Below are positions 46,391-58,727 of a stretch of 64,000 bases of DNA, in pieces (positions within the stretch are counted from its first letter, which is position 1; every line of letters begins with the position of its first letter). Source of the DNA: Tetracladium setigerum (Eukaryota; Ascomycota; Leotiomycetes; Helotiales); assembly GCA_031472005.1 (NCBI GenBank), contig PZJY01000003.1:1550001-1614000 (forward strand), in the 5' to 3' direction. A program made the position numbers and the translations under genes. The notes under the pieces were generated by a model. The model saw only the letters and a program-made list of their open reading frames with translations. It was not told the origin of the DNA and ran no database searches.

Positions 46391-46618
46391 GTTTGTACAA
46401 ATGATCCCCTGGGCTTGTTGAGTATTCGGTCTCTCGAAATATTGTGTAGAAGCTCGTGAGGTTAATCCGAGGCAGCGTCCGATTGGTCAAAGCTGGACAA
46501 CATCTACCTCAACTCGCATGGCAGGGGAATCTCGAATTCAAGCCCAGTTCCAAAACATTCCCTCTCGAGAGCCGTCACTTACTCCTAATACGTCCTTTTA
46601 GTGATCCGATTCTATGCG
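46391..46618. promoter_or_regulatory. Bidirectional promoter TACO1/LAA1
   Basis: 228 bp shared between divergent starts; ATTGG (inverted CCAAT) at about 46481-46485. Confidence 0.4.
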
Positions 46619-49600
46619 ATGTCTGCCACACCCTCTAACGGTAATACTACCGAACCTCCTCCCTCCCGCTCCTCTGAACATTCTGTCACCCCCGAGCTCG
46701 ACATCAAAAAGCTCCAGTCCCTCCCATCAGAGCAACAAGACCTCTTCCTCCTGACCTTTCTCTCCACTCTCACCAAACATGTCGAATCTCTCGATGAAGA
46801 CGATTGCACAGCGCAGCAACTCTACCTCAAGCGCGAACTGTTCCAAATACTCAACCTGTCAGCACCTCCACCAACCAGAGTTGTAAGGAACAACCTTGGA
46901 CGCTGTTTTGCGCATTTCCTGGGAATGGGGATAGGAAGTTACTTTTTGAGACGATCAATGATCTGGTTGGGATCATAGGGAGTGGGAAGAGCAAAGGGGA
47001 TGCAGACCTACGGACAAAACATGCTGCAGTCTTCTGCTTGGGAGATGTGTTTGCTGCAGCGGGGGATAGTGCGATTGGGTTGCATGCCGTGGCATGTTCT
47101 GCTCTGGTGAAGCTGTTGAAAGCTGCTCAAAATAATGCTGCACTGCGGGGAGCCATCTTCACGTCGTTGGGAAAGATTGTGAAGATGATCAAGGGCAGTC
47201 TGGACGAAATTATCGCAAAGGATATTTGGAAGCATGCAAGAAGCTATGCGTCTGGGGATAAGTCTGCATTGGCCCAAAGTGCAGCCTGCCGATGTCTGAA
47301 ATCCATGGCGAAGAATACCACTTATTTCGATAATACAAGCGACTTCGAAAGTCTGAAATCAACAATCTTCAAAACGATCGATTCCCCAAGCGCAAGTTTG
47401 CGAAGGGCTGCGGGAGATTGTCTTGCCGAAGCACTGGTGAAGAACCATTCCGAGGATCCAATTTCAGATCTCGACATCATCAAATTCAAAAAGCCAAAAA
47501 GGACAAATACTAAGAAAATGGTCCCTGGTGACGATGACGGGGAACTGCAGAGACCAGAAAGTCCTGGTCCCAAGAAACACAACATCCTTCGATTTTCGCT
47601 TCAGGAGATGTTGAGACAATTATCGGCATTTTATGTAAAGGTATCAACAAGCAATAGGGCAAGAGCGGGACTTGCTCTTTGCTACACAAGAATTGTCCAG
47701 ATCTTGGATGAGAGAACTGTCGAGACCATGTACTTGAAGATTGTGGACCATCTGACCCTAGATCTATTGAGCCACGCAACAATTACGAGCAACCGGTATC
47801 GCCTGCTAAGTGCACGTCGATTCATTCGAATCATTCTAGAAGATGTTATTGGCAAGTCAATTTTGGGCCAAACTGGCCAACTCAACTCCGCAAAGGTCCT
47901 GATTAACGATGTTTTGAAAAATTATCCACAAGTCATCAAGGAACGCCCAGAACCTACCAAGCACGCTCTTATTGTGGCTTTAAGTGCACTCTCATCCTTA
48001 ATCAAAACCTTGGGATCGGCTTCGAATGCATTTGCAGATGCTTGCCGCGATGGATTGCTCCAGGTACTCCAACATCCCAGCTATACCGTTCAAATATACA
48101 CTTCATACTGTCTCCGCTCTTTTACTTTGGCTTGTCCACAGTCGCTACTTCCTTGCCTTACAATATGTATGAACAGCGTCAATCGGGAGTTGAATCTTCT
48201 GACAACGGCAAGGAATTCTCCTCGACGATGTGTTGGTTACGCAAATGGATTGTCAGCAATGATAAGTACCGCTCCATTGCAGCCCCTCTATGGGTCGGTA
48301 GATGTCAACAGCCGTGTTCTCTCATTGGCGACTGGACTTCTCAAGTCTAGTAGCAAATCCGAACTCCGGATTTCGGGCACCCAAATTCAAGTTGCCTGGA
48401 TTTTGATCGGAGGGCTTATGTCGCTGGGTCCTAATTTCGTCAAAATCCACCTTTCTCAACTTTTGCTTTTGTGGAAGAATGCACTCCCCAAACCACTGGC
48501 CAGGGACAACACTTCTCAACGAAGCTACCTAGAATCGTCATTTCTTACTCATGTTCGGGAATGTGCCCTTGGCTCCATTCTCGCATTCCTGCAATTCAAT
48601 AGTCGTCTCTTGACTGTCGATGTTTCAAAACGGATAGCCGCTATGCTACAAAATACCAGCGCTTTCCTCAAAGGCCTTCCTTCGAAGAAGACAATTGAAG
48701 ATATCACCCAGCGGCTGACACCCTCACTACAATTACACGATTTGGATCTTATGGTACAACGAAGGGTGCTCCAGTGTTATACTAAACTTGTTAATCTCAG
48801 CCCTGCTGGAGGTAGTGAAGCATTGTTACAATCCAACCTACTCACACTTGCGGTCTCCTTTTTCGCCGATCCCGACAACTATACTCCAAGCTCATTGAGC
48901 ACATCGATAGCAAGCTCTGCCGGTGCTTTCGAGACAGTCTGGGATGTTGGTGATAATTGCGGATTTGGAGTCACGGGTTTGGTCAGAGGCTTCAAAGTCG
49001 GCGGACTTCCTGGCCAACTAGAGAACAATGCCCAAGACGACTGGATGCGTGAGGATGGTCCAGACCACGCGATTTCCAATGTGCTGCTTTCGCCTATCTG
49101 CAGTTCGCTTGAACACGATTCCTTGGCATTGTACTTGGGAGATCTTGACACATCCAACACTCTTCCCGATCCTCCTGCTACTGAAGTGGTCAACATCGCA
49201 ATCAAACTTTTTGCAATTGCTTTCCCTCTCACCCCACCCAAGATCCAGGAAAGTATCCTGGAACAGATTGCAAGTTTTATGTCGGCTGGTTCACTGCAAC
49301 GGGATCCTGGACGAAAAGCAGCAATGAACGTAAATGTTGCTACAGCAATCTTCTCTACGCTGAAAGTTGCAGTCAAAGAGACTCAGTCACCGCGGGGAGA
49401 TCTCACAAATGGTGCCGTGGAGAAATTACTGCAAGAGATAATTCACACTTTCGTCATCCATCCTGACCAATACGTTCGAAATATTGGTTATGAGGCGCTT
49501 GCACGATTATGCAACAGCTCTGGCAACTCTTATACCAACCAAGAGATCAAATATCTCATCGATACCATTGTTGGGAACCGAGAACCAAGCGCAAGGGCCG

Positions 49601-52600
49601 GTTGTGCTATGGCGTTGGGATGTATTCATTCCCAGGTCGGTGGCATGGCAGCTGGATTTCATCTTAAAACCATCCTCGGTATTTTGATGTCTCTTTGCAA
49701 TGATCCTCATCCGACTGTACATTTCTGGGCACTGGAATCATTGGCTCGGGTGGCAGATTCGGCTGGATTGACCTTCTCGGCCTACGTTTCCAGTACCCTT
49801 GGGATGGTTGCTCAATTGTATATTGCCGATACCCACAACGAAGAAGTGTCATCAGCAGCGAACTCTAATCTGGAATTGGAACTCTCTACCACGGCTGTAG
49901 TTGTCCGTTGTGTTGATTCGTTGGTTAACGTGTTGGGACCTGATCTCCAAGACTTGAGTAAGGCCCGAGAACTGATTTTGACTCTTGTCGGTCAATTCCA
50001 AGAAGAAGAAAGTACACTAGTACTCGGCGGAAGCCTACGATGCCTCGAGCATGTGTCGCTCTATGCACCCGGCCATATGGTATTTACAGATTATGTCGTG
50101 CTCCTACAAAAAGATCTCAATTCCGACCATCCAGAGTTGCGAGACATCGCTATTGATGGACTATACAATCTCATGAAGCGGAGTTCGGAAGATGTTGTCA
50201 AAGCTGCCGACCCTGGATTTGAAGACCAGTTGTGGCTTGTCTTGGATGACGATCCAACCCACGAAGGAACCCGGAATTTGCTAAGGAACTGGTTACAACA
50301 ATCATGTCTTACTGAAACCGCACGCTGGCTACAACGATGCCAAACTGTTTTGACCATGACCCGACCAAGATCTCAGGAACCAACCACACCTGGCCCGAAA
50401 GCAACGGGGATGCCCGATCTTCAAGATGAAGAAGTGGCTGGTTTCGCTGCTGCTTCAGGAGAGGCGAAAGATGGTACACCGGCTTCTAGTTCTGGCCAAG
50501 AACCTTTGCGGTGGCAAGTTCGCACTTTTGGCATGAGTCTTCTTGGGGAAATGTTTTCACTCATCACCAAAGCCACACCACCAGATGGCACTCCTACTTC
50601 AGCTGAAATGGCACTTCAACGAAAAGTGGCTGATGTGATTAGAATGGCATTCTCAGCGTCTACATCGAATGTCGTTGAGCTCAGAGTTTGGGGATTAAAA
50701 ATCATTGATGCTGTGTTGAAAATGTTTGGAAAGACTCCGGACCCCGACTTTGCAGAGGCGCCCCTGTTGGAACAATATCAAGCACAAATCAGCTCCGCTC
50801 TCACGCCCGCATTTGCAGCCGATTCGTCGCCTGAGCTTGCATCAGAAGCTGTAAATGTATGCGCACAGTTTATCGCGACTGGGATCGTGACAGATGTTGA
50901 TAGAATGGGCCGAATCTTGAAGACGTTGGTGACTGCTCTCGAAAACTTCTCTGCCGAGGCTGAGACTGCTGCGATTGGCGATCTGCAAGGTCTGAGCTCT
51001 AATGCTCAGGTCATGGTGAAAATGGCAGTCTTTTCTGCATGGGCAGAACTTCAAGTTGCTAGCACCGAGCAAACGTATCTTGTAGAGGTTTTGAAGCCAT
51101 ATATTGGTACCTTAACCCCTCTTTGGCTTGCCAGCCTACGAGAGTTTGCACGATTACGTTTCGAACCAGAAATTTCCATGAGTCTGGGGCCACCCTCACT
51201 TTCTGGTAGTTTGGACAGCATCTACTCGGCCTTGAACCGAGAAACTTTGCTCAAGTTCTACCAGGATTCTTGGTTGAAACTTGTTGATGCAATTGCCAGT
51301 CTTATTGAGCAAGACAGCGAATTTGTGTTCGATGCCCTTGACGGAAAGGAGGCCGATGCTCCAGCTACGAATGGCAATTCAAAGGGTAACGACATCAACT
51401 ACAGGGATGAGCCCGTCGCCTTCTTTTTTGTGCTATTTGGCATTGCTTTCGAAGCACTCGTAGCCAAACCAGGAAGCGATGCTCTTGCAACCAAAGAACA
51501 AACCCTAGAAATCCTCCAAGCCCTCAAAAAAATTCTACACCCAAGTGTTTCCGGTCATGCCATCTATCGCGAGGCAATCTTTTCCGAAACCATGGACCTA
51601 CTCGATAGACTTGTCCTGACAGAAGGCCTCGATGTACAGGGAGTAATTGTGCAGATCGCACGGGGTCTCTGCATCTCTCACCCTTCAGCCACAAAGCCAG
51701 ACTCAACAGAGGACGGCGACTTATCCGAAGACATCGAGCAATTGTTCGAATTGACCCGCATTATTGTCCTCGTTCTCGCTGGACTGCTCCCTAATCTCAT
51801 CGAGCCCAAACAACCAGCTCGGCATGCCCTTACAGACAAAGCCGTGCTTCTCATCAGACTCTCGCTTAATGCTCTAGTCGATGCCGCTGAGGTCTTCCCC
51901 TCAATAATCAAGACCGATCTCCATGCATGTATCATTCACATCTTTGCAACTATCCTAGGGACAGCAAGCTGTCAAGCAGTTGTTGTTCCACAATCGCTGC
52001 CTATTTTCAAAAGATTCATCACTAGCATCACCACATCTCGCAATCCTGGAGCAGAGGATAATATTACAAGTCAAACACAAATTCAAGGCTGTCTTAAGCG
52101 TTTCTTGTCTATTTATCTCAACGCTCAAAAGAGGGAAACCGATGCCAGCTTGTCATGTGTCAAAAATACTTTACTGGCAACCACTGTTCTTCTCACGAGT
52201 GGGAAGAACTCACTCCCAGCTGCGGACCCTCTTGTGAACCGATACTTGGAAGAGGTGGTAGAATGCTTGGGTGATCGAATGGTATGATTCTTCTTTTTTT
52301 CCTCTTATATATGAAATGCTAACATATGTCTACCCAGACTGCAAAAATAGCGACAGGTAGCATCCGTACCTTCCTACTCAGCACCTCTAAAACGCCCGCC
52401 GACACATCACTAACCGCGTTTTTACTTCCCCGGCTCATAACCTTTGTTACAACCACAAACGTTGAAGACCCCACATCAGCACGCTCCCTCCTAACTCATA
52501 CTCTCACCACCTACGCCACCACTTTACCAGCTCCAAAACGTACAATAGCAATATCTCTCATCCTACCCACCCTTCTCAAACGTGCAAGCGGAGAAATTGA

Positions 52601-52844
52601 ACATGATCAAGCTTCAGGGAGGGAAGCGGTATTCAAAGAGACAAGCGCGAGATTGTTGGAGTTGGCAGCGTCGGACCAAGTTGGGTTTAGGACCGTGGTG
52701 GGTGGATTGACGGCAGAGCAGAAAGGGTTCATGGAGAGTGTTATTTTGGCGGGTAGGAGTGCGAAAACCGCAGAGACAGAGGATGATGGGGGCGACGAAG
52801 GAAAGGAACCTACCATTGCTTTGAGGATGGATTTTGGTAATTGA
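46619..52844 (+). CDS. LAA1: HEAT-repeat protein Laa1 / HEATR5 (apparent frameshift near N-terminus)
   Basis: Very large HEAT-repeat scaffold that works with the AP-1 clathrin adaptor at trans-Golgi/endosomes. Exon 1 46619-52281, intron 52282-52337 (56 nt), exon 2 52338-52844. N-terminal part (SLPSEQQDLFLLTFLSTLTKHVESLD, then LGRCFAHFLG) is in one frame; the rest starting GDRKLLFETINDLVG is in another, offset by one missing base within 46921-46930 (GGGAATGGGG). With it the protein is 2,056 aa, close to yeast Laa1. Repeating helical pairs throughout, e.g. RRAAGDCLAEALVK, RNIGYEALARLCN, SARAGCAMALGCIHSQVGG, HFWALESLARVADS. One uninterrupted coding exon of more than 5.6 kb is remarkable beside the short exons of its neighbours. 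C-terminal exon ends in an acidic stretch. Confidence 0.9.
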
Positions 52845-53290
52845 AACGTAGGTTTTACCTGTTAGTGATGTAGATTGACGCAGGTTTTGAATATAGATTT
52901 ACAAAAGAAAAAAGTTTAGAGAATTTAGGTAGAATTATCAAATTTTAGTAGCAGTGTGGAATCTCGAACGAATACGACTCCATTTATCACCGGAGAGTTT
53001 TCTGCAGAGAGCGGAATTAATACCACATGCTTTTGGAACTGCCTGACACATCACCCGTTGATACTCAATTATAAAGCTGTTCAACCGAGAAGCGAGACGA
53101 GGCAAAACCTATCTTGAATATCTCATATACCAGACAACGCAGAAAGAATATACTTACTTTTTATTCTCCTCAATTTTAGTGGTAGTAGTAGCACATGCAT
53201 AAAAACATTCCAATTAACGTACAATTTACGAGAATAGTGATTAAATGTCTGGAAAGCTCGCCCCTGTCCCTCATATTCGTTATCACAATT
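52845..53290. other. Convergent 3' space
   Basis: AT-rich, no gene seen. Confidence 0.5.
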
Positions 53291-54121
53291 TTACACACGA
53301 ATGACAATTGAGATACCTTTGTCATCCACCTCATAATGCTCATACCAATCCTGATTCAAAATAGAAGCGAAGAAGGAAACAATGTCCCAAGCTTTGAACC
53401 TTTGATAACGCATCATTCTGCAATTCTCATGTTTCTCGCAATCATCAACTGGACCACTCTCATCCACATCCTCGCAATCCAACCCTCTCGCCACGAAACC
53501 GGATTGTACCAACGTAACATAATTCCATGGCCCCGGTTCCTCCCCACCAGCATCGGTAGAGTCCACCACAGTGTTCGTCGACGCCTCATCCACGAAATTT
53601 GATCGCACATATGCATGAGTGTACGCTGGCTCCGGTTCCATCTCATCAGGGTCGGTACAATCTACCACACTAGCCATCGATTCCTTATCAACGAAGATAA
53701 AAAACTGCCAGCCGGGCTGAGTCCAGACCAACTCTTCTCTCACGTCTTTTTTGTCTCTCACAATTCCCCAGTACATATCGTCTGGTGGTATGTCTTTCAG
53801 TTTACGATCAAGCTCCTCCCTGATCGCCTCATCAAACCTATTTCTTGCCTCCTTCCAAGTTGCGCCTTCTAAGGATTCATCTTGGATGACTTTCAGCTGA
53901 ATTGTGCTTCGCAGATCCTCGTCAAGATCATGGCCGAGATACTCCATCGCGTCTTCGGTGACTAAGTCCACGAACTCATCAAATCTTTCTTGGGAGCTGT
54001 AGGTGCAACGCACTAGAGAGAATCCCCATGATTGTTGCGGGAAGCGCGGGTTATCCAAATGTGAGCGGATCATGTCCTTTGTCTGTTTGTGTTTATCGGT
54101 TAACACCATGCTGGTGGACAT
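53291..54121 (-). CDS. Lineage-specific hypothetical protein with internal duplication
   Basis: Single-exon ORF, 276 aa, ATG at 54121 with a clean upstream stop. No family with known function is recognised. The N-terminus (FPQQSWGFSLVRCTYSSQERFDEFVDLV) resembles a group of uncharacterised fungal proteins often present in many copies per genome; this is from general memory, not a search. Residues about 155-210 hold a duplicated acidic block: VVDCTDPDEMEPEPAY and VVDSTDAGGEEPGPWN, each followed by SNFVDE / SGFVAR. Strongly acidic overall; no signal peptide or membrane helix. Coding status is supported by length and by even codon use. Confidence 0.6.
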   Translation of the reverse strand: MSTSMVLTDKHKQTKDMIRSHLDNPRFPQQSWGFSLVRCTYSSQERFDEFVDLVTEDAMEYLGHDLDEDLRSTIQLKVIQDESLEGATWKEARNRFDEAIREELDRKLKDIPPDDMYWGIVRDKKDVREELVWTQPGWQFFIFVDKESMASVVDCTDPDEMEPEPAYTHAYVRSNFVDEASTNTVVDSTDAGGEEPGPWNYVTLVQSGFVARGLDCEDVDESGPVDDCEKHENCRMMRYQRFKAWDIVSFFASILNQDWYEHYEVDDKGISIVIRV

Positions 54122-54772
54122 TCTGTGCCTCTGTCTAAGATCGAGAGAAATAGGTTCTACGCTACTCTTTCGAGGAAGGTGAGAATTCGTGTATTTTGTA
54201 GATTTAATTATTTCGATCGCTTGAGCATTCGGTATGGTTCTGGTACATCCTGGGTCGCGGGGGAGCTGAAATGTACTGTACGTCGGATGTGTTTGTGCGG
54301 TGTACAGAGACAGAGCAGGATCTTGAAACGATTGCCGAGCGCCGCGAAAAGTGTACGAAAGAGTGAGAGGCCGAAGAGAAATGAGATGTAAGATGGAACT
54401 TATAGCATATGGGTTCCCTTGGCCACATCACTGGTGGTACAGGAGAGATAGATGAGGAGTAGCCATTCATGAAGAACAAAACACAATCCGGCTAATCACA
54501 TTCCTTGGCATTCCTCGGAAACCAAGATAAGTAGATCAAAATCAAATAACTTGATTTAGTATTGCTGTTTGTTGTACATATGTGAAAACTATTGGAAACT
54601 GATCCATGATTTCGAAATATAAGGATGACTAAATGAATTTGTATGGTCCAAATATTTCGACTTCTAATCAAAAACTGAGAGGTTCACAATTTTACTGAAA
54701 TTGTCACTAATTTCCGGTTTTGCTTTCTAATACATATAACAATACATACATTCCCACTCATCACAGCAAATT
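54122..54772. other. Divergent promoter region
   Basis: 651 bp between two divergent lineage-specific genes; TACATATAACAATACATACA at about 54731 is AT-rich upstream of the next gene. No supported ORF. Confidence 0.45.
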
Positions 54773-55881
54773 ATGAATGCCACCTGGAACAACTATTTCC
54801 TCAGCACTCCAGAAGAAACCAGCCAGTATCGTAAAACAACCCCAGCCCTGTTGTTCCCGTAGAATTCTTTCCAAAATCTCCTCCACTGAATAATTTCAAT
54901 GATCCAACACCAGTATCGTAGCATTCACAGCTACATCCCATCGTCACGTTCTTCCTGGTGGAGTATATCCCAAAAGAGCGGTAATAGTCTCCTGCTCGAT
55001 TCTGGCAGTGCTTGGCACATTTGCAGCAGTAGGCTGCACGGGCTGGTTTGGCCTGATTTCCATACAGTATTGGCATTTGCCGAGTTCACCGTGTTTGGAT
55101 CGCTTCCAAATGAGAACATTGTAAGCAGATTTCCAGTCATGGATCGGATGTTTTGGAGTACAGTCTGGCAGCAACACTCATTGACGCCAAACCGTAATCC
55201 TGTTGTCACTCCGGGTTCCGGCGATCTTACAACGCCTCAAAGTCGAGTTTCTGAGGCCATGGGATCGACCACGAACGATATTATGGAGCTTCTGGAAGAT
55301 AAGTTAAACCGTGTTAAAGGAGCAATCATTAACTGCGATGATCCATTGGGCGAGAACAAATTCAACGCTCGCGTTGACGACACAGTTGATGACCCAATAC
55401 TGGACATTTCACACTGGATGGATTATCTCCGTCAGGTATGTTCCATAAATATCACAATCTTGATGTATGCATTTCTAAAACATTTAAAGGTGATCAACGT
55501 CTTCAATTGCGCCAATAACGATAGAGTTTCTACCCATTCCACTGACATCATCGAAGCAGTAAGAGTTCAATTTTCAATCATCGATGACGATCTGAACTCC
55601 CAGCCTATGCCTTAGCCGGGCCTTCAACTAGGACCCTATTCAATCTTGCTGAGCGGTGGACGGAATTTATCCGACTTTATCTCGAGGAATCAGCGCGAGG
55701 TTCTCAACAGTGGATCGAGGAGCGAGCCCTGTACGCAATTAATGCTTTCATTGGGATAGATTTTATATTTGCTGAAGACCAAGCAATCATTGCCCAAGTT
55801 GATGCTATGCAGAACTCGAAGGACAAGATGAGATGGCCGGGATATGGCATAGGAAATGGCAAGGGTAAAGAGCCGGAATAG
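54773..55881 (+). CDS. Hypothetical single-pass membrane protein, multi-exon (model partly uncertain)
   Basis: Exon 1 54773-54825 (MNATWNNYFLSTPEETS), intron 54826-54913 (88 nt, flanked by an 11-bp direct repeat), exon 2 54914 to about 55120 with a good membrane helix (AVIVSCSILAVLGTFAAVGC). A short, uncertain intron follows (about 55090/55121-55158). Exon 3 runs to 55436 (TVWQQHSLTPNRNPV; IMELLEDKLNRVKGAIINC; PILDISHWMDYLRQ), exon 4 is about 55490-55559, exon 5 about 55616-55881 (NLAERWTEFIRLYLEE; QWIEERALYAINAFIG). Between exon 4 and 5 the phase is off by one missing base, in the CCGGGCC at 55616-55622. No family recognised. Long open stretches in one strand and good splice sites support it being a gene. 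A Cys-rich ORF on the other strand (55076-54801) is judged spurious. Confidence 0.5.
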
Positions 55882-56645
55882 ATTTATCAATGTTCCGGCT
55901 TGTCATCAATTCGAGGGGCGAGCTGGCTACTGACGGTATAAAGAATTTTGTGTTTTATGTAGAGCCAGATCCACTTCTCAAGGCACGCGGTACGCATGCA
56001 TGAGGCATTTCTCTGATTGTGTTTAATTAGCCATCATCTCTAGATTTCAATAATGATGAGCAAGGACAGCTAGACACTCGCATAAGAATAGGAACAACTA
56101 GAGATGCGATCTGTAACGATCGTTCGATTTCCAAAATGTGATTTATTGCCAAATTTGCGGGATGGGTGCAATAAAAATAGTTGACCGACTTAATAAAGTC
56201 AGGTTTGAAAAATCATAAGAGCTTTGGATGTAAATATACTCCATCGCACTTACATCTTTTGGAATGATGATAATCTTCAGGGAGAGTAGGGATATACAGG
56301 GATATACTGTCAGCGTAGCGTGATTGGATATACGCCAAATGGGCGTTCACCGGAGACCAATGTATTTTAACAAGGTCGAATGGCGATGATGCAATAAAAT
56401 AATTATAGAACTATGTTTTAAAGACAACTGAACTCAAAAGATAGAGAGTGACCTACAATTCAAAAATAAACAAAACCAACCAGCACAACTGGGTGTTCGC
56501 CGAGCAATGCTTAGTCAACTCTTCTAGTTTTAGCGCCGACTTCCAACTTATCCCCTCTTCTGCAACTCTACAGACCCAACTTCTTCAATCACCCTCCACT
56601 CCATCAATCCTACTCTCGCGTCTCTCAGAGACCACCAAGCCATCA
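55882..56645. other. Intergenic, AT-rich
   Basis: 764 bp, no gene seen. TATACAGGGATATACTG-type short direct repeat (GGGATATAC) at about 56289-56308. Confidence 0.5.
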
Positions 56646-58229
56646 ATGGAAAAAATACCCCCAGAGATCTTCTCCAAGATTATCAGCAACCTCGATGCGC
56701 CACTTGCACCCTATTCACCTATCTCTCACAGCTGGCAGCAGCATGTCGAGGCTCGCACAATGACAATAGTCCATGTGCGAAGTGATGATGATGCTAGTCA
56801 GCTCGATACGATCTTCCAAAATCCTCGCCGTCGAGCTTTATTAAAGATTTTGAAATACGAGATTATTCTACCGACATATAATCCCATGAGATGGAGTAAG
56901 GTTCCCGGCCGCCGAGAATGCCTCAAAAACAATATCGCTTTTACGAAGGAGCTACGAGACCTATTCACTAAGCTCCACGCGTACGATGAGGAGAATGATG
57001 CTACTAGTTTTCGCTTAGAACTGGGTGTATCGTGTCCTATGGACACTTATAAACCCCCTCTTACTCAAGGCGCAACCGCTGGGACTGGTAGTAATCGAAA
57101 CAACAACACCTACATCTACTTGGATCCAGAGGAGCAAGAGCAACTGCCTGTTCTAGCGAAGGTTATCGGTTTGAATCAGCAATGGTGTCGACGCAACTTG
57201 CATCCCACTATTTTGGGTTTAGTTCTGCGATCACTTCCCGCAGTTGAGGAAATCCAATGGCAATTCTTCGGACCGGATGTCAGACTTTTTGATTTGAGAA
57301 GAGATCTTAGAACGTGTGGGTCATATCAATTTTCCGATTCCACTACTTCCGTTGATCTGACGTAGAGATTACCACATCTAGCGCTAGCGCGTGTTCTTTT
57401 GAACACCAGTCTAGCCTCCTTACGAGTTCTGGATCTCAGTTGGACGGATGCACAGTGTCCTAATCATAGCATGCATGCTGGGAGCCTCCTAAACTCAGAG
57501 ACGGGTTTCGATGAACTCAGTCTGGCCCTACGAAGGGTAGCTCAACTCCCAACGATCAAGACGCTCGTACTTGGTGGCTCGTTCCTCTTATCTCCTGAGT
57601 TCTTTCGGTCTGAGACCATCGGTGATGTCAACCTACCTAGTTCATGGCCATCTTTGGAAATCTTAGAATTGGGATTGAGCTCAATGACACCGGCTGGGGA
57701 TTGGTATTTTACTGGTGACCGAGATGCAACCGAGGAGAGCGACGAGCGGAGTTATATGTCAGGTGAGGACTCCGAGTTCGTCGATTCGGCAGATTCTGCG
57801 GCCGAGGATGAACCAGCGGTTTGGGACTGGGTACGGCTCAATGGCGAGGAGCCGTATCATCCGTGGCGAAAGCAACCTGATACGTCTTTCGATTCATTTT
57901 TGCTTGAACTTGCGAAGTCGATCCCTCAGATGCCAGCTCTTCGACGGCTCAGCTTCTTAATGGGCTGGGGTGGTGGTGAGATGTACGTTGCAGTAGAATT
58001 TCGGTCTGCCAGAGAGAAGCCAGGAGATATTCACTATCTGGGGCTTTTCCCGAAGGATCAACTCTATGATTCGCCTCATTGGGAGGTTGTAATTATGAGG
58101 GAAGATGAGCCAGTCAACCAAAAGGTACTATGGAATATGCCAGAAGGGCTGAAGCAAGCTTTAGAGCATACAGCAGGGTCACATGGCAGCATATACATTG
58201 TGAATGGGGGAGAACGTTTCGAACTATGA
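56646..58229 (+). CDS. F-box protein
   Basis: Substrate-receptor type protein of SCF ubiquitin ligases. Start at MEKIPPEIF (the first ATG of the open frame). Exon 1 56646-57313, intron 57314-57367 (54 nt; a donor a few bases later is possible), exon 2 57368-58229; about 509 aa. F-box-like motif IPPEIFSKIISNLD...SHSW at residues 4-35. The rest resembles a leucine-rich solenoid: ALARVLLNTSLASLRVLDLSW, PTIKTLVLGGSF, PSLEILELGL. An acidic insert (DSADSAAEDEP) lies at about residue 365. Target unknown; such genes are numerous and fast-evolving in filamentous fungi. Confidence 0.75.
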
Positions 58230-58727
58230 AGGAAGTATCTAATATCTGCATCCTGCAAGTCTCACAAAGAATTTGCCCATGTTGCTGATGCGATCAATCT
58301 AGCATCGACTTCAGCTCTCATCGTTGTAACCTTCACTCTCAAGGCCGCCTTAAACGGACTGTCTGGGACGACCGGACCGGGTGCTGGAATTACCCCCTCC
58401 ATCAACGGGACCCATGCATCGAAGGTATCGAATTTAGCAATGAACATTGTCGTCCCCAAGTTCTCTAGAGCGCTGCCAGTCTGGGAGAAACACTCATCAC
58501 CATTTCGCCCTTCGAGTTAATCTTCTCGGAAAAGTAGTTGGCTGGGAATTAGGAAGAGTATCCAACACTTGCATTTGATGAATTTCAATAAAGAAGCAGC
58601 TGCATCTAGGTAACCAATCCCTTTTCCAAGGCGGCAAATAAATTCATATGTTCAAACAATAAAAATCAAAGTTCATTCTTCTCCATATTCCCCTTCGCCA
58701 AATCATAAATCGTCCCCAAATCCTCAA
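58230..58727. other. Convergent 3' space
   Basis: Between the F-box gene and the MFS transporter; nothing recognisable. Confidence 0.5.

Noticed and set aside
54801..55076. Cysteine-rich small ORF on the minus strand, like a secreted effector
   Set aside because: No signal peptide, and the opposite strand has a better multi-exon model with a membrane helix and continuous downstream coding.
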